From: Sphingomonadales bacterium 12-68-11
Lineage (GTDB): Bacteria; Pseudomonadota; Alphaproteobacteria; Sphingomonadales; Sphingomonadaceae
Direction of reading: 5' to 3'
Assembly (NCBI GenBank): GCA_002279825.1
Contig: NCCV01000003.1
Span: forward strand, 739,643 to 803,642
DNA: 64,000 bases
Shown here: one piece after another, positions 34,221 to 43,099 of the stretch
Layout of the letters: the number at the start of each line of letters is the position of its first letter
Position numbering within the stretch: position 1 is the stretch's first letter
The notes under the pieces: generated by a model
What the model saw: the letters and a program-made list of their open reading frames with translations, nothing else
Told to the model about the DNA's origin: nothing
Databases searched by the model: none
Translations under genes and position numbers: made by a program

Positions 34221-35604
34221 CGGCCCCGGCGCCGATCAGCAACCCGAGCAGGAGGTTGATCATGAGGTTAGGACTGCTCGGCCTGCCGGGAACATCGGCG
34301 TGCGAGAGCACGCGCGCCTCGGCGGACTCGGTGCCGGACTGCGCAGCGACCGCCTTGTAACGGTCAAGATAGCTTTCGTAGACCTGCTGCGACGTGCTGG
34401 CGCGGCGGCTGAGATCGTCGAGCCCGACCATGGCGCGATTGTTCTGCGTGAGGGCAGCCCTGGCCCCGCCCAGGCTCGAGCGCAGCGAGTCGAGACGTTG
34501 CTGCGACACTTGCGCCTGAGCCTCCAGGTTGGAGATCACGCGCTGAATCTCCGCCTGGATTTGCTGATCGGTGTCACGAAGCTGGCTGCGCGCATCGACG
34601 AGATCGGGATAGCTTTCGCCATACGCGCTGGCGAGGTCCGCGACCCGCGCGCTGAGCGTGGCGCGCTGCACGCGAAGCGACTGCACGACCGGTGACGACA
34701 GCGCCGCGCCGACGTCATCGCTCACCGATCGTTGCCGGAGCTGCAGCCGCGCGGTGCGGAGCTGCGCCGCGTCTCCGGCCGCCTGCGCCCCCGCCATGGC
34801 GACCTGCTGATTGTAAGTCGAAATCTCCTGCTCGGTCAGCGAAGCGCCCGTCGTGCTGAGCAGGTTGTTGCTGATCCGATAATCCTGCAGCTGCTGCATG
34901 TCGCTTTGCGCCTGCTGGCGGAGTTGCTCGATCTGGTTTTGCAGAAACTCCAACGCCCGGGCGTTGGCTTGTCGCTTTTCGTCGACCTGTTGCTGGGCGT
35001 AAATCTCGGCATAGGCGTTCGCGATCGCCGCGGTGCGTTCTGGGTCGCGATCGGTGAAGGTGATGCGCATCGCGAAGGCGGACTTGATCCGCTCGACGTG
35101 TAAGTTGGCCCGCAAGTTATCGATCGCGGCATCGCGCAGCCTGGCCTGGCGCTCGGACGGATCGCCCGCGACTTGCGGGGACGGCGTACCATTCGGGGCC
35201 GAGGCCCTATTGATCAGGCCAAGCGTGTCCACGACCTTTCCGGCCAGTTCCCGCGAAATCAGCACCTGCACTTCGGTATCGACGTCGTTGGAAACGTTCT
35301 CGTCATCGACCACACTGCTGCCCTTGGGGGCAAGCTGGTCGCCCGTGCGATCGATGGCGATCTCGGCGGTGGCCGAATATCGCTTCTCCATGTTCAGCGT
35401 CAGGAACAGGGCGGTGTTGAAGATCACCAGCAGGACGATCAGGAACAGCCCCAACCGGCGGCGGAAAATCGACGAAATCTCCTGGAAGTCGAGCCGGTCA
35501 GAACTCCCTCCACCGGCGATCGCGGGCTCGGCGATTGGCCCGCCCCCGCGCCCGTGGTGACGATTGGGCAGCTTCAGCCGGTCGCTGCGCTCTGCGTCGT
35601 TCAC
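33841..35604 (-). CDS. Wzz/Wzc-like chain-length determinant, membrane part
   Basis: Polysaccharide co-polymerase controlling chain length. GTG at the chosen start overlaps the upstream stop (GTGA), giving coupling. Residues about 35-65 include the first membrane segment (LGLFLIVLLVIFNTALFLTL), then the periplasmic Wzz domain with long coiled coils (residues 150-420, ALEFLQNQIEQLRQQAQSDM and later QQRLDSLRSSLGGARAAL), PxxP region PGRPSSPN and second membrane segment LMINLLLGLLIGAGAGAAAA. Homology ends near 34040 at SAYAEF; the last 65 or so codons are read in the wrong frame over the kinase. It would act as a truncated, kinase-less co-polymerase unless the frame is restored. Confidence 0.75.
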   Translation of the reverse strand: MNDAERSDRLKLPNRHHGRGGGPIAEPAIAGGGSSDRLDFQEISSIFRRRLGLFLIVLLVIFNTALFLTLNMEKRYSATAEIAIDRTGDQLAPKGSSVVDDENVSNDVDTEVQVLISRELAGKVVDTLGLINRASAPNGTPSPQVAGDPSERQARLRDAAIDNLRANLHVERIKSAFAMRITFTDRDPERTAAIANAYAEIYAQQQVDEKRQANARALEFLQNQIEQLRQQAQSDMQQLQDYRISNNLLSTTGASLTEQEISTYNQQVAMAGAQAAGDAAQLRTARLQLRQRSVSDDVGAALSSPVVQSLRVQRATLSARVADLASAYGESYPDLVDARSQLRDTDQQIQAEIQRVISNLEAQAQVSQQRLDSLRSSLGGARAALTQNNRAMVGLDDLSRRASTSQQVYESYLDRYKAVAAQSGTESAEARVLSHADVPGRPSSPNLMINLLLGLLIGAGAGAAAAIGTELFFNGLTSASEVEQRLGLRYLGGVPTIESVGLREATPLASVQKHPRSAYAEFARRRDRRDFGAAGGRQVHAGDLPGGGRIAGRRQSGRGHRLRRDPTPAERSDRRRPHQAGPAGSAA

Positions 35605-36860
35605 AACCGAAAACTCACGGCGAGCCCGGCGCGGAAACGATCGAAATCGCTGGCGAGTATGCTCCGATTGGTCGAACTGAACTGAGCCCGGGCAAAGGCG
35701 GAGAACTGCAACCTGGGCCCGGGTGTGTAGGTCGCCGATATCGAGCACGTGCGCGAGCGGGTCCGCACATCGACTTCGCGAAAGCTGCTGGCCTGGTTCT
35801 CGGCCTGCACGGTGACGAGCAGGTTGCGCAGGACTTCCCAGTCGGCAGCGATGGCCTGCCTGTCGACCAGCGCGCTGCTGGAGGCGGCAATTCCGCTGAT
35901 CTGGTACTCCTGTTCGGCGCTGAAGCGCACGGTCACAAGCTCGGTCGGATACCACTCGATGCGCGCATCGTAGGTTGGCCCCGAAGATGACCGATCGGCG
36001 CCGCTGAAATCGCGCTTGCGGTACCCGAGCGCCAACCGCCCGGCGACCAAGCCGCTCGGATCGATGCGGACTCCGGCAAGCAAAGTGGCGCCGCGCGCGT
36101 TCCGAAAGCAGCAGAACTCCTCGAACGGGTTCTTGCTCTCGTCGATCGTTGTCTGCACCAGTACGGCAATGGAAGGCGACACGCGCCGATTCAAAGTGAG
36201 CCGTCCGCCGATCCTGTCGCTCGCGCGGAAGCGCTGGGATACCTGTTCGCCATCAAGCAGGATCGGTGCGTAGCGTAGCTGCCGCGCGAAGACCTGGAAC
36301 TCGGCGTCGAACTGGCTGCCCTCGTAGTTCCCGAGCACCGTCGCCGCGAATTGCCGGTACACCGACGGCTCGCCGGCGGTCAGGAGGTTGCCGGCCACCC
36401 CGCGCGGTTCTTCCTGCTTGGCGAATTCGAGTTCGGGGCTGATTGTCAGGCGATCGCCCATGTCGATCCGCGCTCCGCCGGCGACGCGATATTCATCGAC
36501 GTTCTGGTCACGATAGACCGAGTATCGCCTGAGGTTGGCGCTGCCGCTGCTCCGCACGGCGTGCCTGCCCCAGTCGCTGGTGATGCGGTACGACGCGGCG
36601 GCCTGGTAATAGGCATCCGCTTCCGCCGATTGCGCGCGCGCGAACGGGTTGCTGTCGTATCCGACCCCTTGGTCGCCGTTTACCTGCATTACAAAGCTGC
36701 CGAACCTTATCCCGTGCGGATCGTACTCGGGTTGCGCGCGGGCCCCGGCGACATCCTGCCGATAGCGGTCCGGCAAGTCAGGACTGGCTCCAGCTTGCGC
36801 CCACGATCGACCCGCGCCCATCGCCAGCAACACCGCGAGCAAGAGCCGGAACCAAGACAT
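35601..36860 (-). CDS. Outer-membrane beta-barrel protein (BBP2_2-like) of the EPS operon
   Basis: 419 residues with a signal peptide (SWFRLLLAVLLAMGAG to SWAQA). After about 50 residues it becomes a run of alternating amphipathic strands ending in an aromatic/leucine C-terminus (FRAGLAVSFRL), as in beta-barrels; YDSNPFA and the strand pattern resemble the BBP2_2 porin-like family often encoded beside chain-length determinants. It is the first gene of the minus-strand EPS operon. Its stop overlaps the co-polymerase start codon (GTGA). It may be the outer-membrane exit or a matrix-associated barrel; the OPX protein encoded 12 kb away is the other candidate. Confidence 0.8.
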   Translation of the reverse strand: MSWFRLLLAVLLAMGAGRSWAQAGASPDLPDRYRQDVAGARAQPEYDPHGIRFGSFVMQVNGDQGVGYDSNPFARAQSAEADAYYQAAASYRITSDWGRHAVRSSGSANLRRYSVYRDQNVDEYRVAGGARIDMGDRLTISPELEFAKQEEPRGVAGNLLTAGEPSVYRQFAATVLGNYEGSQFDAEFQVFARQLRYAPILLDGEQVSQRFRASDRIGGRLTLNRRVSPSIAVLVQTTIDESKNPFEEFCCFRNARGATLLAGVRIDPSGLVAGRLALGYRKRDFSGADRSSSGPTYDARIEWYPTELVTVRFSAEQEYQISGIAASSSALVDRQAIAADWEVLRNLLVTVQAENQASSFREVDVRTRSRTCSISATYTPGPRLQFSAFARAQFSSTNRSILASDFDRFRAGLAVSFRL

Positions 36861-37107
36861 CTCGTTCACCAGTGGCCGGACTTGACCCAAGTTTAGATCC
36901 TCAGCAGCCAATTGTTGCACCGCCATGACCAAATGAGTCCCATGTGTTGCCGCGATTTCGTGTGTTTCAGCGCGGCGCATCGCGAACCTTCGGCATCCGG
37001 CCGCGAATAGGCCGCCCCACCCCATGCGAGACGGCGAATTGCAACAATCGTGGTCCATTCTTTGGTCGCGCTCGAAACCGTGGCTTCGGCTTCAACCCAG
37101 GACAGCG

Positions 37108-37902
37108 ATGATCATCAGCGACGATCACAGATTCGTTTTCGTGCACGTTCCCAAGTGCGCGGGCACAAGCCTTCGCCACGCGCTCCGGGCGATAGATTCG
37201 AGCGGCGGCGCGTTTCGCGCGATCGGCGAGCATCCGGAGATGGGCAGCGTCCATTTCGCTCACCTGCCTTTGGCGGACGTCGCCCGCTATTTCCCCCAGG
37301 CCTTCGAGAAGGTTTGCGACTATCGCTCGATGGCGATCGTTCGAGACCCGCTCGACCGCTTCTTCTCGGCGATCTTTCAGCGCCTGCGCGAGTTCGGCGG
37401 GACAGGCCAATCGGCGATCACTCCGGAGATGATCGAACGCGAGGCGGCCGCGATCATCCGTCATCTGGAATCGCGTCCGGCGCGGCTCGATGCCGAGCAC
37501 GTCCATTTCAATCGCCAGGCCGACTTCATCGAGTTCGACGGACGGCAGATCGTCCGGCAGGTCTTTCCGCTCGAGCGCCTAGCCGATGCGGTGCGATGGA
37601 TTGCGCAAACGACGGGCGTGGAAATCGGCGAAGAGCGTCGAAACCGGACGACCGAGTTCAGCATCAGCAGCCTGCGGCCGATCCAGCGGCTGTTGCGGGC
37701 ACCTTACGCCCGGCTGATCCCGGCCGAGCGGCGGACGAAGATCCGCGAACAGATGGCGCGCGCGGGTTTCTATCGGGACATCCCCAAGCAGCGCTTTGTG
37801 TCCCCAGGCGGCGTGGCGGAGCAGTTCATCCGCCACCACTATTCCCGCGACTTCGCGATCTATGAGCACAGTCTCGAGAGACAGGCTCACGAACATGCGT
37901 GA
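37108..37902 (+). CDS. Sulfotransferase-family protein (Sulfotransfer_2 type)
   Basis: 264 residues; paralogue of the 274-residue sulfotransferase at 29.2-30.0 kb. FVFVHVPKCAGTSLRHAL is the PAPS loop and MAIVRDPLDRFFSAIFQRLREF the 3'-phosphate segment; both share the DxHRFVFVH start, EHPxxGxxHxAHL and NRxxEF...LRPxxRLLRxPYARLIP toward the C-terminus. The ATG at MIISDDH was chosen to align with that paralogue. It opens a two-gene operon with the glycoside hydrolase, which overlaps it by 8 bp, divergent from the barrel gene. Confidence 0.85.
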   Translation: MIISDDHRFVFVHVPKCAGTSLRHALRAIDSSGGAFRAIGEHPEMGSVHFAHLPLADVARYFPQAFEKVCDYRSMAIVRDPLDRFFSAIFQRLREFGGTGQSAITPEMIEREAAAIIRHLESRPARLDAEHVHFNRQADFIEFDGRQIVRQVFPLERLADAVRWIAQTTGVEIGEERRNRTTEFSISSLRPIQRLLRAPYARLIPAERRTKIREQMARAGFYRDIPKQRFVSPGGVAEQFIRHHYSRDFAIYEHSLERQAHEHA

Positions 37903-39088
37903 GCATGCCGCGCCGCGCCACCGGTCGTCACGCCCGGCCGGGCCGGCTGCGCGGGCAAGCTTGCTGGCGGCAGCGATTTGCGCCGCGATTTTCGGCGGTT
38001 CCGCCCGGCCCGCGGGTGCGATGGAAGTGGGGGTCAACACCCATTTCGAGCAAGGCTGGCCGCGCGCCAACTTCGCGAAAGTGGAAGTGTCGCGCGCCCG
38101 CGGCATCCGCGAGGTCGTGACCTGGGGAAAGGTCGAGCAGCAGCCGGGCGAGTACGCCTTCACCGAGGGGAACAGCGGCTTCATCGATGAGGCGTGCAGC
38201 CGCTCGATCCCCGTCCTTCTCGTCGCCGGGCCCCGCAACAAGCTCTACGATGGCGGACTGGCGGCCCACTCGCCGACCGGCCAGCGCGCTTTCGCTCGTT
38301 ACGTGGGCGCCCTGATTGATCGCTTCCCGTGCATTTTCGCGGTCGAAGTCGGCAACGAGATCAACACCGCGTCGCACAAATGGCCGCCCAGGGCCGACAA
38401 GCCCGCGATGTACGTTTCCATGCTCAGGGCCGTGCGCCAGGAAATCGACGCCCGCGCTCGCCCCGTCGCGCTGGTCGGCGGTTCATCGCTGGGCGTAGCA
38501 GTGGACTTTCACGAGCGGCTGTTCGCCGCCGGCGAACTGCCACTGATCGATGCGGTGGCGGTCCATCCGTACAGCAAGAAGCCCGAGCTCATGATCCGCC
38601 AGTTCGAACGCCTGGAACAGGCGATGGCGGAGCATGGAGCTGTCAAGCCGATCTGGGCGACCGAGTTTGGCCTCTGGTACCCCACGCCGGAGGACGCGCC
38701 GCCCCATGCGCTGAAAATCATATCTGTCATGAGCGCCGCCGGCGTAGAGCGGGCCTTCTGGTACGCCCTGCTTGACGAACCCTGGTACCCCAACATGGGC
38801 CTCTATGCGGGAATGACCCCCAAGCCCGCACTGGCGACGTTCCAGTTCGCACAGACTCATCTCTTGCCTGCCGGGCGCGCGCGCCGGATCGACAGCGGCG
38901 GCGCCAAGAGTTTCGTCTACCGCTACGGCGAAGGCCGCTATGTGATGTGGGGCGATGGCGAGAGAATCCAGTTGCCGCCAGGCACGCAAGCCTTCGACGC
39001 GCAAGGGCGCCGCATCGCAGCGCCGGCAGCGCTCGATTTCGCGCCCATCGTCACGGACAAGCTACCGATATTCTTGCCCGGCCGGTGA
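37895..39088 (+). CDS. Secreted glycoside hydrolase, clan GH-A (PslG-like)
   Basis: 397 residues. A hydrophobic N-terminal segment (ASLLAAAICAAIFGG to PAGA) is a signal peptide. The mature part begins MEVGVNTHFEQGWP and forms a TIM barrel with VEVGNEINT carrying the acid/base Glu155 and IWATEFGLWYP carrying the nucleophile Glu257, the pair expected in clan GH-A retaining enzymes. The organisation resembles PslG of the Pseudomonas Psl locus, a hydrolase that trims polysaccharide and helps export (established). The start overlaps the sulfotransferase stop by 8 bp. Its substrate is probably the EPS made here. Confidence 0.8.
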   Translation: MREHAAPRHRSSRPAGPAARASLLAAAICAAIFGGSARPAGAMEVGVNTHFEQGWPRANFAKVEVSRARGIREVVTWGKVEQQPGEYAFTEGNSGFIDEACSRSIPVLLVAGPRNKLYDGGLAAHSPTGQRAFARYVGALIDRFPCIFAVEVGNEINTASHKWPPRADKPAMYVSMLRAVRQEIDARARPVALVGGSSLGVAVDFHERLFAAGELPLIDAVAVHPYSKKPELMIRQFERLEQAMAEHGAVKPIWATEFGLWYPTPEDAPPHALKIISVMSAAGVERAFWYALLDEPWYPNMGLYAGMTPKPALATFQFAQTHLLPAGRARRIDSGGAKSFVYRYGEGRYVMWGDGERIQLPPGTQAFDAQGRRIAAPAALDFAPIVTDKLPIFLPGR

Positions 39089-39102
39089 CGGACAGGCGCC
39101 GA

Positions 39103-40554
39103 TCAATCGCCACTTGTGGCGCGCAGCATGCGCCGCGGGCCGATCCAGGTTTGCGCGGGCCACAGGCCCAGTCTTCCGCCGGCAATGAGCGTCGCCCCGT
39201 AAGCCGCGGCGCCGGTCGCCGACAGCAGCAGCAGCGTGGCCAGCGGGCTCCATTCGCCGACGAGCTGGCGTACCCCGAGCACGGCGACCGTCATGATCAA
39301 GGTGCCCAGATAAGGGGGCGCCATGTTGCGCAGAACGGTTGCGGGCTGCAATTGCATGTGGTTGCGCAAGTCGATGAGGTTGTAAACGGCCACAGCGGTG
39401 CCGCGCATAACCATGGCGAAAGCTATCGCGACCAGTGAAATCTGCGCCGCCGCCGCCGCGAGGGCTATCCCCAGCACCGTTTGCATAACCCCCTGGCGCA
39501 GCACTTTGTCGCTTTGCCCCAGCGCCATCATCGCGGGAGCGAAGTAGTAATTGATCGGCGCAACCAGGCCCAGCAGGCCGATCACTTGGACAAAGGGGAC
39601 GCTGCCGGTCCACTGCGGCCCGAAAATGATCGGGATCGCCTCAGTCGCGACCAGTGAAAGACCGACGAGCGCCGGGCTCATCATCACCGCGCTCGCTTGC
39701 GTCATGCGCAGAAACGAGCGGCGCATCGCGGCCAGATCCGCGCTCATGTTCGACAACTGGGTATTGGCCACACTGACCAGCGGCATGACCACGACCTGCC
39801 CGACAAATTCGTTGATGCGCGAACCGACGCGCATCAGCCCGAGTTGCAGCGGCCCGAGCAGGAAGCCGACGAAGAAGTCCACCGTGCGCGGCACCAGCAG
39901 CGGCATCAAGGTTCCGACCATGATGGCGGTACCTTCACGGGCAAGCTCGCGCGACCAGCCGATGCGCCTCAGATTGGGACGCCAGTCGAGCGCGGTCCAG
40001 ATCCAGATCGCGGCGATCACGGACTGCACCACGCGCTGAACGGCGAGCGCGACGACCCCGTAGCCGAAGTTGACAAGCACGATCGCCACCGCCGATCCGA
40101 TCAGGCTGGTCACGGTGTTGCGCACCGCGATCACCTCGAAGCGGAATTGGGCGCGCAATAGCGCTTCGGCGGTCGAACTGCTGGCCGACAGAAGGAACAC
40201 GGGTGCGCACAGGACCATCAGCAGTGTCAGCTGATCGGACTTGTAGGCTCGCCCGGCCGGTTCGGCGGCGACCAGGAATGCGACCGTGAACAACGCCCCG
40301 ATCGCCAGCGACAACCCCAACGACTGGTTGCGCGCATCGTCGTTGCGATAGCGTTCCTGCTGCAGGAGCTCGACCTGACCCCAGCGCGCGATCCGGATCC
40401 CGAGGTCGAGGCCGATCGCCACGGTGGCCATCAGTCCGAAGTCGACCGGGGTCAGGACGTGAGCGAGATAGACGAGGACCGCAAACACGACCGCCTGTTG
40501 CGAACCGCTGCCGGCGATCGACCAAAAGGCCGCCTTCCTGAATTGCGATTTCAT
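39103..40554 (-). CDS. Wzx-like polysaccharide flippase (MOP superfamily)
   Basis: 483-residue protein with about 12-14 transmembrane segments. FRKAAFWSIAGSGSQQAVVFAVLVYLAHVLTPVDFG at the N-terminus is the characteristic start of lipopolysaccharide/O-antigen flippases of the MOP family. It should move undecaprenyl-linked oligosaccharide to the periplasmic face before polymerisation. Transcribed after the acyltransferase gene with a 12-bp gap, from the divergent promoter region near 41.7 kb. It ends 14 bp from the convergent glycoside hydrolase stop. Confidence 0.9.
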   Translation of the reverse strand: MKSQFRKAAFWSIAGSGSQQAVVFAVLVYLAHVLTPVDFGLMATVAIGLDLGIRIARWGQVELLQQERYRNDDARNQSLGLSLAIGALFTVAFLVAAEPAGRAYKSDQLTLLMVLCAPVFLLSASSSTAEALLRAQFRFEVIAVRNTVTSLIGSAVAIVLVNFGYGVVALAVQRVVQSVIAAIWIWTALDWRPNLRRIGWSRELAREGTAIMVGTLMPLLVPRTVDFFVGFLLGPLQLGLMRVGSRINEFVGQVVVMPLVSVANTQLSNMSADLAAMRRSFLRMTQASAVMMSPALVGLSLVATEAIPIIFGPQWTGSVPFVQVIGLLGLVAPINYYFAPAMMALGQSDKVLRQGVMQTVLGIALAAAAAQISLVAIAFAMVMRGTAVAVYNLIDLRNHMQLQPATVLRNMAPPYLGTLIMTVAVLGVRQLVGEWSPLATLLLLSATGAAAYGATLIAGGRLGLWPAQTWIGPRRMLRATSGD

Positions 40555-40566
40555 GGGGCGTTTCGC

Positions 40567-41655
40567 TCAGGCACTAGCCTGTTTCATGCCGACACGCCGG
40601 CTCGCGCCGATCCAACCTTTCCCGCGCCGCATCAGGGGCAGTTCGACCACGCGGTGTATCACGATGGCCCCGGCGACCGATGCCCCTATCGCCAGGAGCG
40701 CTGCGGCGAGCGCACCCGGAGCGCCGCCGAACGGAAGCGCCAGCGCGGACGCCTTGACAACGATGTGCAGGATGAGCGGATGAAACAGGTACAGCGCATA
40801 GCTCGCTGCTCCGAGCAGCAGGATCGATTGCTGGCGCGCGCGCCACCCGCCCTTCTCCATCGCCAGAGCCCCGGCGACAATGAACAAAGCCGGCAGCCCA
40901 AGGATCAGGAAGCGCGCCTCGCTCTTGTTCGGCGTCGCCAGACCGAAGGCGTCGAGCACCAGCGATAAGCCCAGGCCCAGCGCCAGCAGGGCCACGCCGA
41001 CGCGCGGAACCCAGCTCGGCACCGGTCCGGCGAAGCGGTCGTAGAGGATCGCCAAGGCTGCGCCGTAGAGAAATTCGAGGATGATCGGCGCGGTGAAGTA
41101 AGCTGCCAGATAAGGCAACGGCGCCATCGCCCGGCCGACCAGGATCAGCGCTCCGAAAGCCGCGGTGAGCACGATGAGCGAACGTATCTGAGACCGCATC
41201 GCAAAGGTCAGAGCGAACGCGACATAGAAAAACAATTCGTAAGTCAGCGTCCAGCCGACCGAAACAATCAGGTCATGGCGGCCGTCGGGAAACAGGCTTG
41301 GAATGAAAGCCAGCGATTCGGCGACCACCCGCCCGCTCAGGTAGTGAAGCCCGACCGGCTGAAACCCGACCAAGAAGAACGCGATCATCGCCAGGGTCGC
41401 CAGCCAGTACAGGGGGACGATCCGCACAAATCGCTCGACAAGAAACGTAACGGAATCGCGGGCGAAGGCACGGTTACTGTAGAACATGACGAAGCCGGAG
41501 AGGACAAAGAAGATATCGACCCCGATCACCGCGAAACGCGCATGAAGATCCTGTCCGTAGGTGCTGTTGAGTAAGGGCTGGAGGTGGTAACCGACGATCA
41601 GGAAGGCCGCGATGCCGCGCAGCACCTGCAGATTGGCGAGTTGGACGGAGTGCAT
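40567..41655 (-). CDS. Acyltransferase family 3 (EPS O-acyl modification)
   Basis: 362 residues with about ten membrane segments. The start QLANLQVLRGIAAFLIVGYHLQPLL contains the family-3 arginine and histidine (LRG...YH), and DIFFVLSGFVMFY plus FLVERFVRIVPLYWL are the following hallmark elements. These enzymes move acetyl or other acyl groups to sugars, usually before polymerisation. The ATG at MHSVQL was preferred to one 12 codons upstream. First gene of a two-gene operon with the flippase. Confidence 0.9.
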   Translation of the reverse strand: MHSVQLANLQVLRGIAAFLIVGYHLQPLLNSTYGQDLHARFAVIGVDIFFVLSGFVMFYSNRAFARDSVTFLVERFVRIVPLYWLATLAMIAFFLVGFQPVGLHYLSGRVVAESLAFIPSLFPDGRHDLIVSVGWTLTYELFFYVAFALTFAMRSQIRSLIVLTAAFGALILVGRAMAPLPYLAAYFTAPIILEFLYGAALAILYDRFAGPVPSWVPRVGVALLALGLGLSLVLDAFGLATPNKSEARFLILGLPALFIVAGALAMEKGGWRARQQSILLLGAASYALYLFHPLILHIVVKASALALPFGGAPGALAAALLAIGASVAGAIVIHRVVELPLMRRGKGWIGASRRVGMKQASA

Positions 41656-41770
41656 TCGAGACCCCCTTGGTCGATCACCCCTAGACACCACATGCTACAG
41701 GCATCTTGCAGATTTTGACGGTCTTTTCGTGTCACAGCGCTGTCTCAAAGCGAGGGCACAGACCTCTACT

Positions 41771-43021
41771 ATGGCACGGGTCGCTTTCGTCGAAACTTAC
41801 CCCTACGCTGCGGCCTGGGGCGGCGACGCCGTGTACCTTGACCGGATCCGCGGTTTCCTGACAGCGCGCGGCCATTCGGTGGATTCGTACGTCACCGATG
41901 TCACGCGCGGGCGAAGCAATCCGTTCATCCGCTTGCGCGGACAGGCCGGGCCGAACCATCGCTGGATCGTCCGCAATAGTATCGTCCGCGGCGATCAGCG
42001 CTTCCTGGCGTTAGAGCCGCGGCTGCTGCGAAAGGCCGTGAAACTCGGGCCCGGCTCGAGCGCCGATCGCAAGCACGCCGTGCACAAGGACGAGGCGCGG
42101 TGGGTGATCGCGCGGCTCTCCGCCAATCCACCCGATCTGGTGATCCTGGCTTTCGACGCCTGTCAGTTCACCGCCCCGCTCCTGGCGCTCGGAATCCCGG
42201 TGATCGCGCTCAAGGGCTTCTTCAGCGACCGCCGCATCCGGCTCGGAGCACCCGACACGTCGCAACCCTCGCCCGACAAGTCGCTGCTCGACGATCTCCG
42301 GCAGGCCAGTTGTGCGGGTTTCAACAACGTGCAGGACTTGCGCTATTACGAGCAGATGACCGGCGCCCGGAACGGCGCGCTCATCGGCATGGGCTTTCCG
42401 TCCAGGCCGCGCGCCCCCGCGCGCAGCGAGCCCGTCGTCCTGTTCGTGGGTGCCAGGACCAAGCCCAACATCGAGTCCTTGAGGTGGTTCCTCGACCATG
42501 CGTGGCCGGCGGTGCGCCTCGCGGCTCCGGAGGCCAGGCTGCGGATCGTCGGGACCGTCGCCGGCGCCGTTGCGGAAATGGCTAGCGAACATGTCGAGAC
42601 GGTTGGCTTCGCGGAGGATCTGGAGACGGAGTATCGCGGCGCGCGCGCGGTCATCGCGCCGCTGACGGTGGGCAGCAGCGGCGTCAAGACCAAGGTCGCG
42701 GAAGCGCTGTCCTTTGGCTGTCCGGTGGTCACGACCTCGCTTGGGGTCGATCCGGGAGATCCGATGCAATTCGGCGAAGCCGTCGAGGTCGCCGACGAGC
42801 CCGCCGCCTATGCGGCCGCCGTCGTCCGCCTGCTGACCGATGACGCGCTCCGCACGCGGCGCGAAGAACAGACGCTGATCGCGTTTCGCCAGCATTTCTC
42901 GGAGGAGGCAGCTTATGCTGCGCTCATCGCATTGTTGGGTAGCATCCCGCCGGCCGGCCACCGGACGAGATCGTCCGGGCGTACACGAATGAAGACGAGC
43001 GCAGCTGTCGCAAGGGGCTGA
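41771..43021 (+). CDS. Glycosyltransferase (GT4-like)
   Basis: 416 residues. RVAFVETYPYAAAWGGDAVYLDRIRGFL begins the N-terminal domain; after a long acceptor domain come VLFVGARTKPNIESLRWFLDHAWP and the donor-site segment GSSGVKTKVAEALSFGCPVVTT, a pattern typical of GT4-like transferases with a tightened ExxxxxxxE motif. The last 25 residues are basic and extra. The ATG was chosen by the strand pattern and lies 117 bp from the divergent acyltransferase start. Followed after 78 bp by a methyltransferase gene. Confidence 0.87.
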   Translation: MARVAFVETYPYAAAWGGDAVYLDRIRGFLTARGHSVDSYVTDVTRGRSNPFIRLRGQAGPNHRWIVRNSIVRGDQRFLALEPRLLRKAVKLGPGSSADRKHAVHKDEARWVIARLSANPPDLVILAFDACQFTAPLLALGIPVIALKGFFSDRRIRLGAPDTSQPSPDKSLLDDLRQASCAGFNNVQDLRYYEQMTGARNGALIGMGFPSRPRAPARSEPVVLFVGARTKPNIESLRWFLDHAWPAVRLAAPEARLRIVGTVAGAVAEMASEHVETVGFAEDLETEYRGARAVIAPLTVGSSGVKTKVAEALSFGCPVVTTSLGVDPGDPMQFGEAVEVADEPAAYAAAVVRLLTDDALRTRREEQTLIAFRQHFSEEAAYAALIALLGSIPPAGHRTRSSGRTRMKTSAAVARG

Positions 43022-43099
43022 ACAGGCCCTCCGCCCGTCTTTGAATTGACACGTCGAACTGTCACCTGCGGCTGGTCTTAAATCGGGCGCGAGTCAGTG

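Noticed and set aside
36911..37048. Inverted ATTGTTGCA / TGCAACAAT in the barrel-sulfotransferase divergent region
   Set aside because: Only 9 bp and about 120 bp apart; could easily arise by chance and no further copies were noticed.
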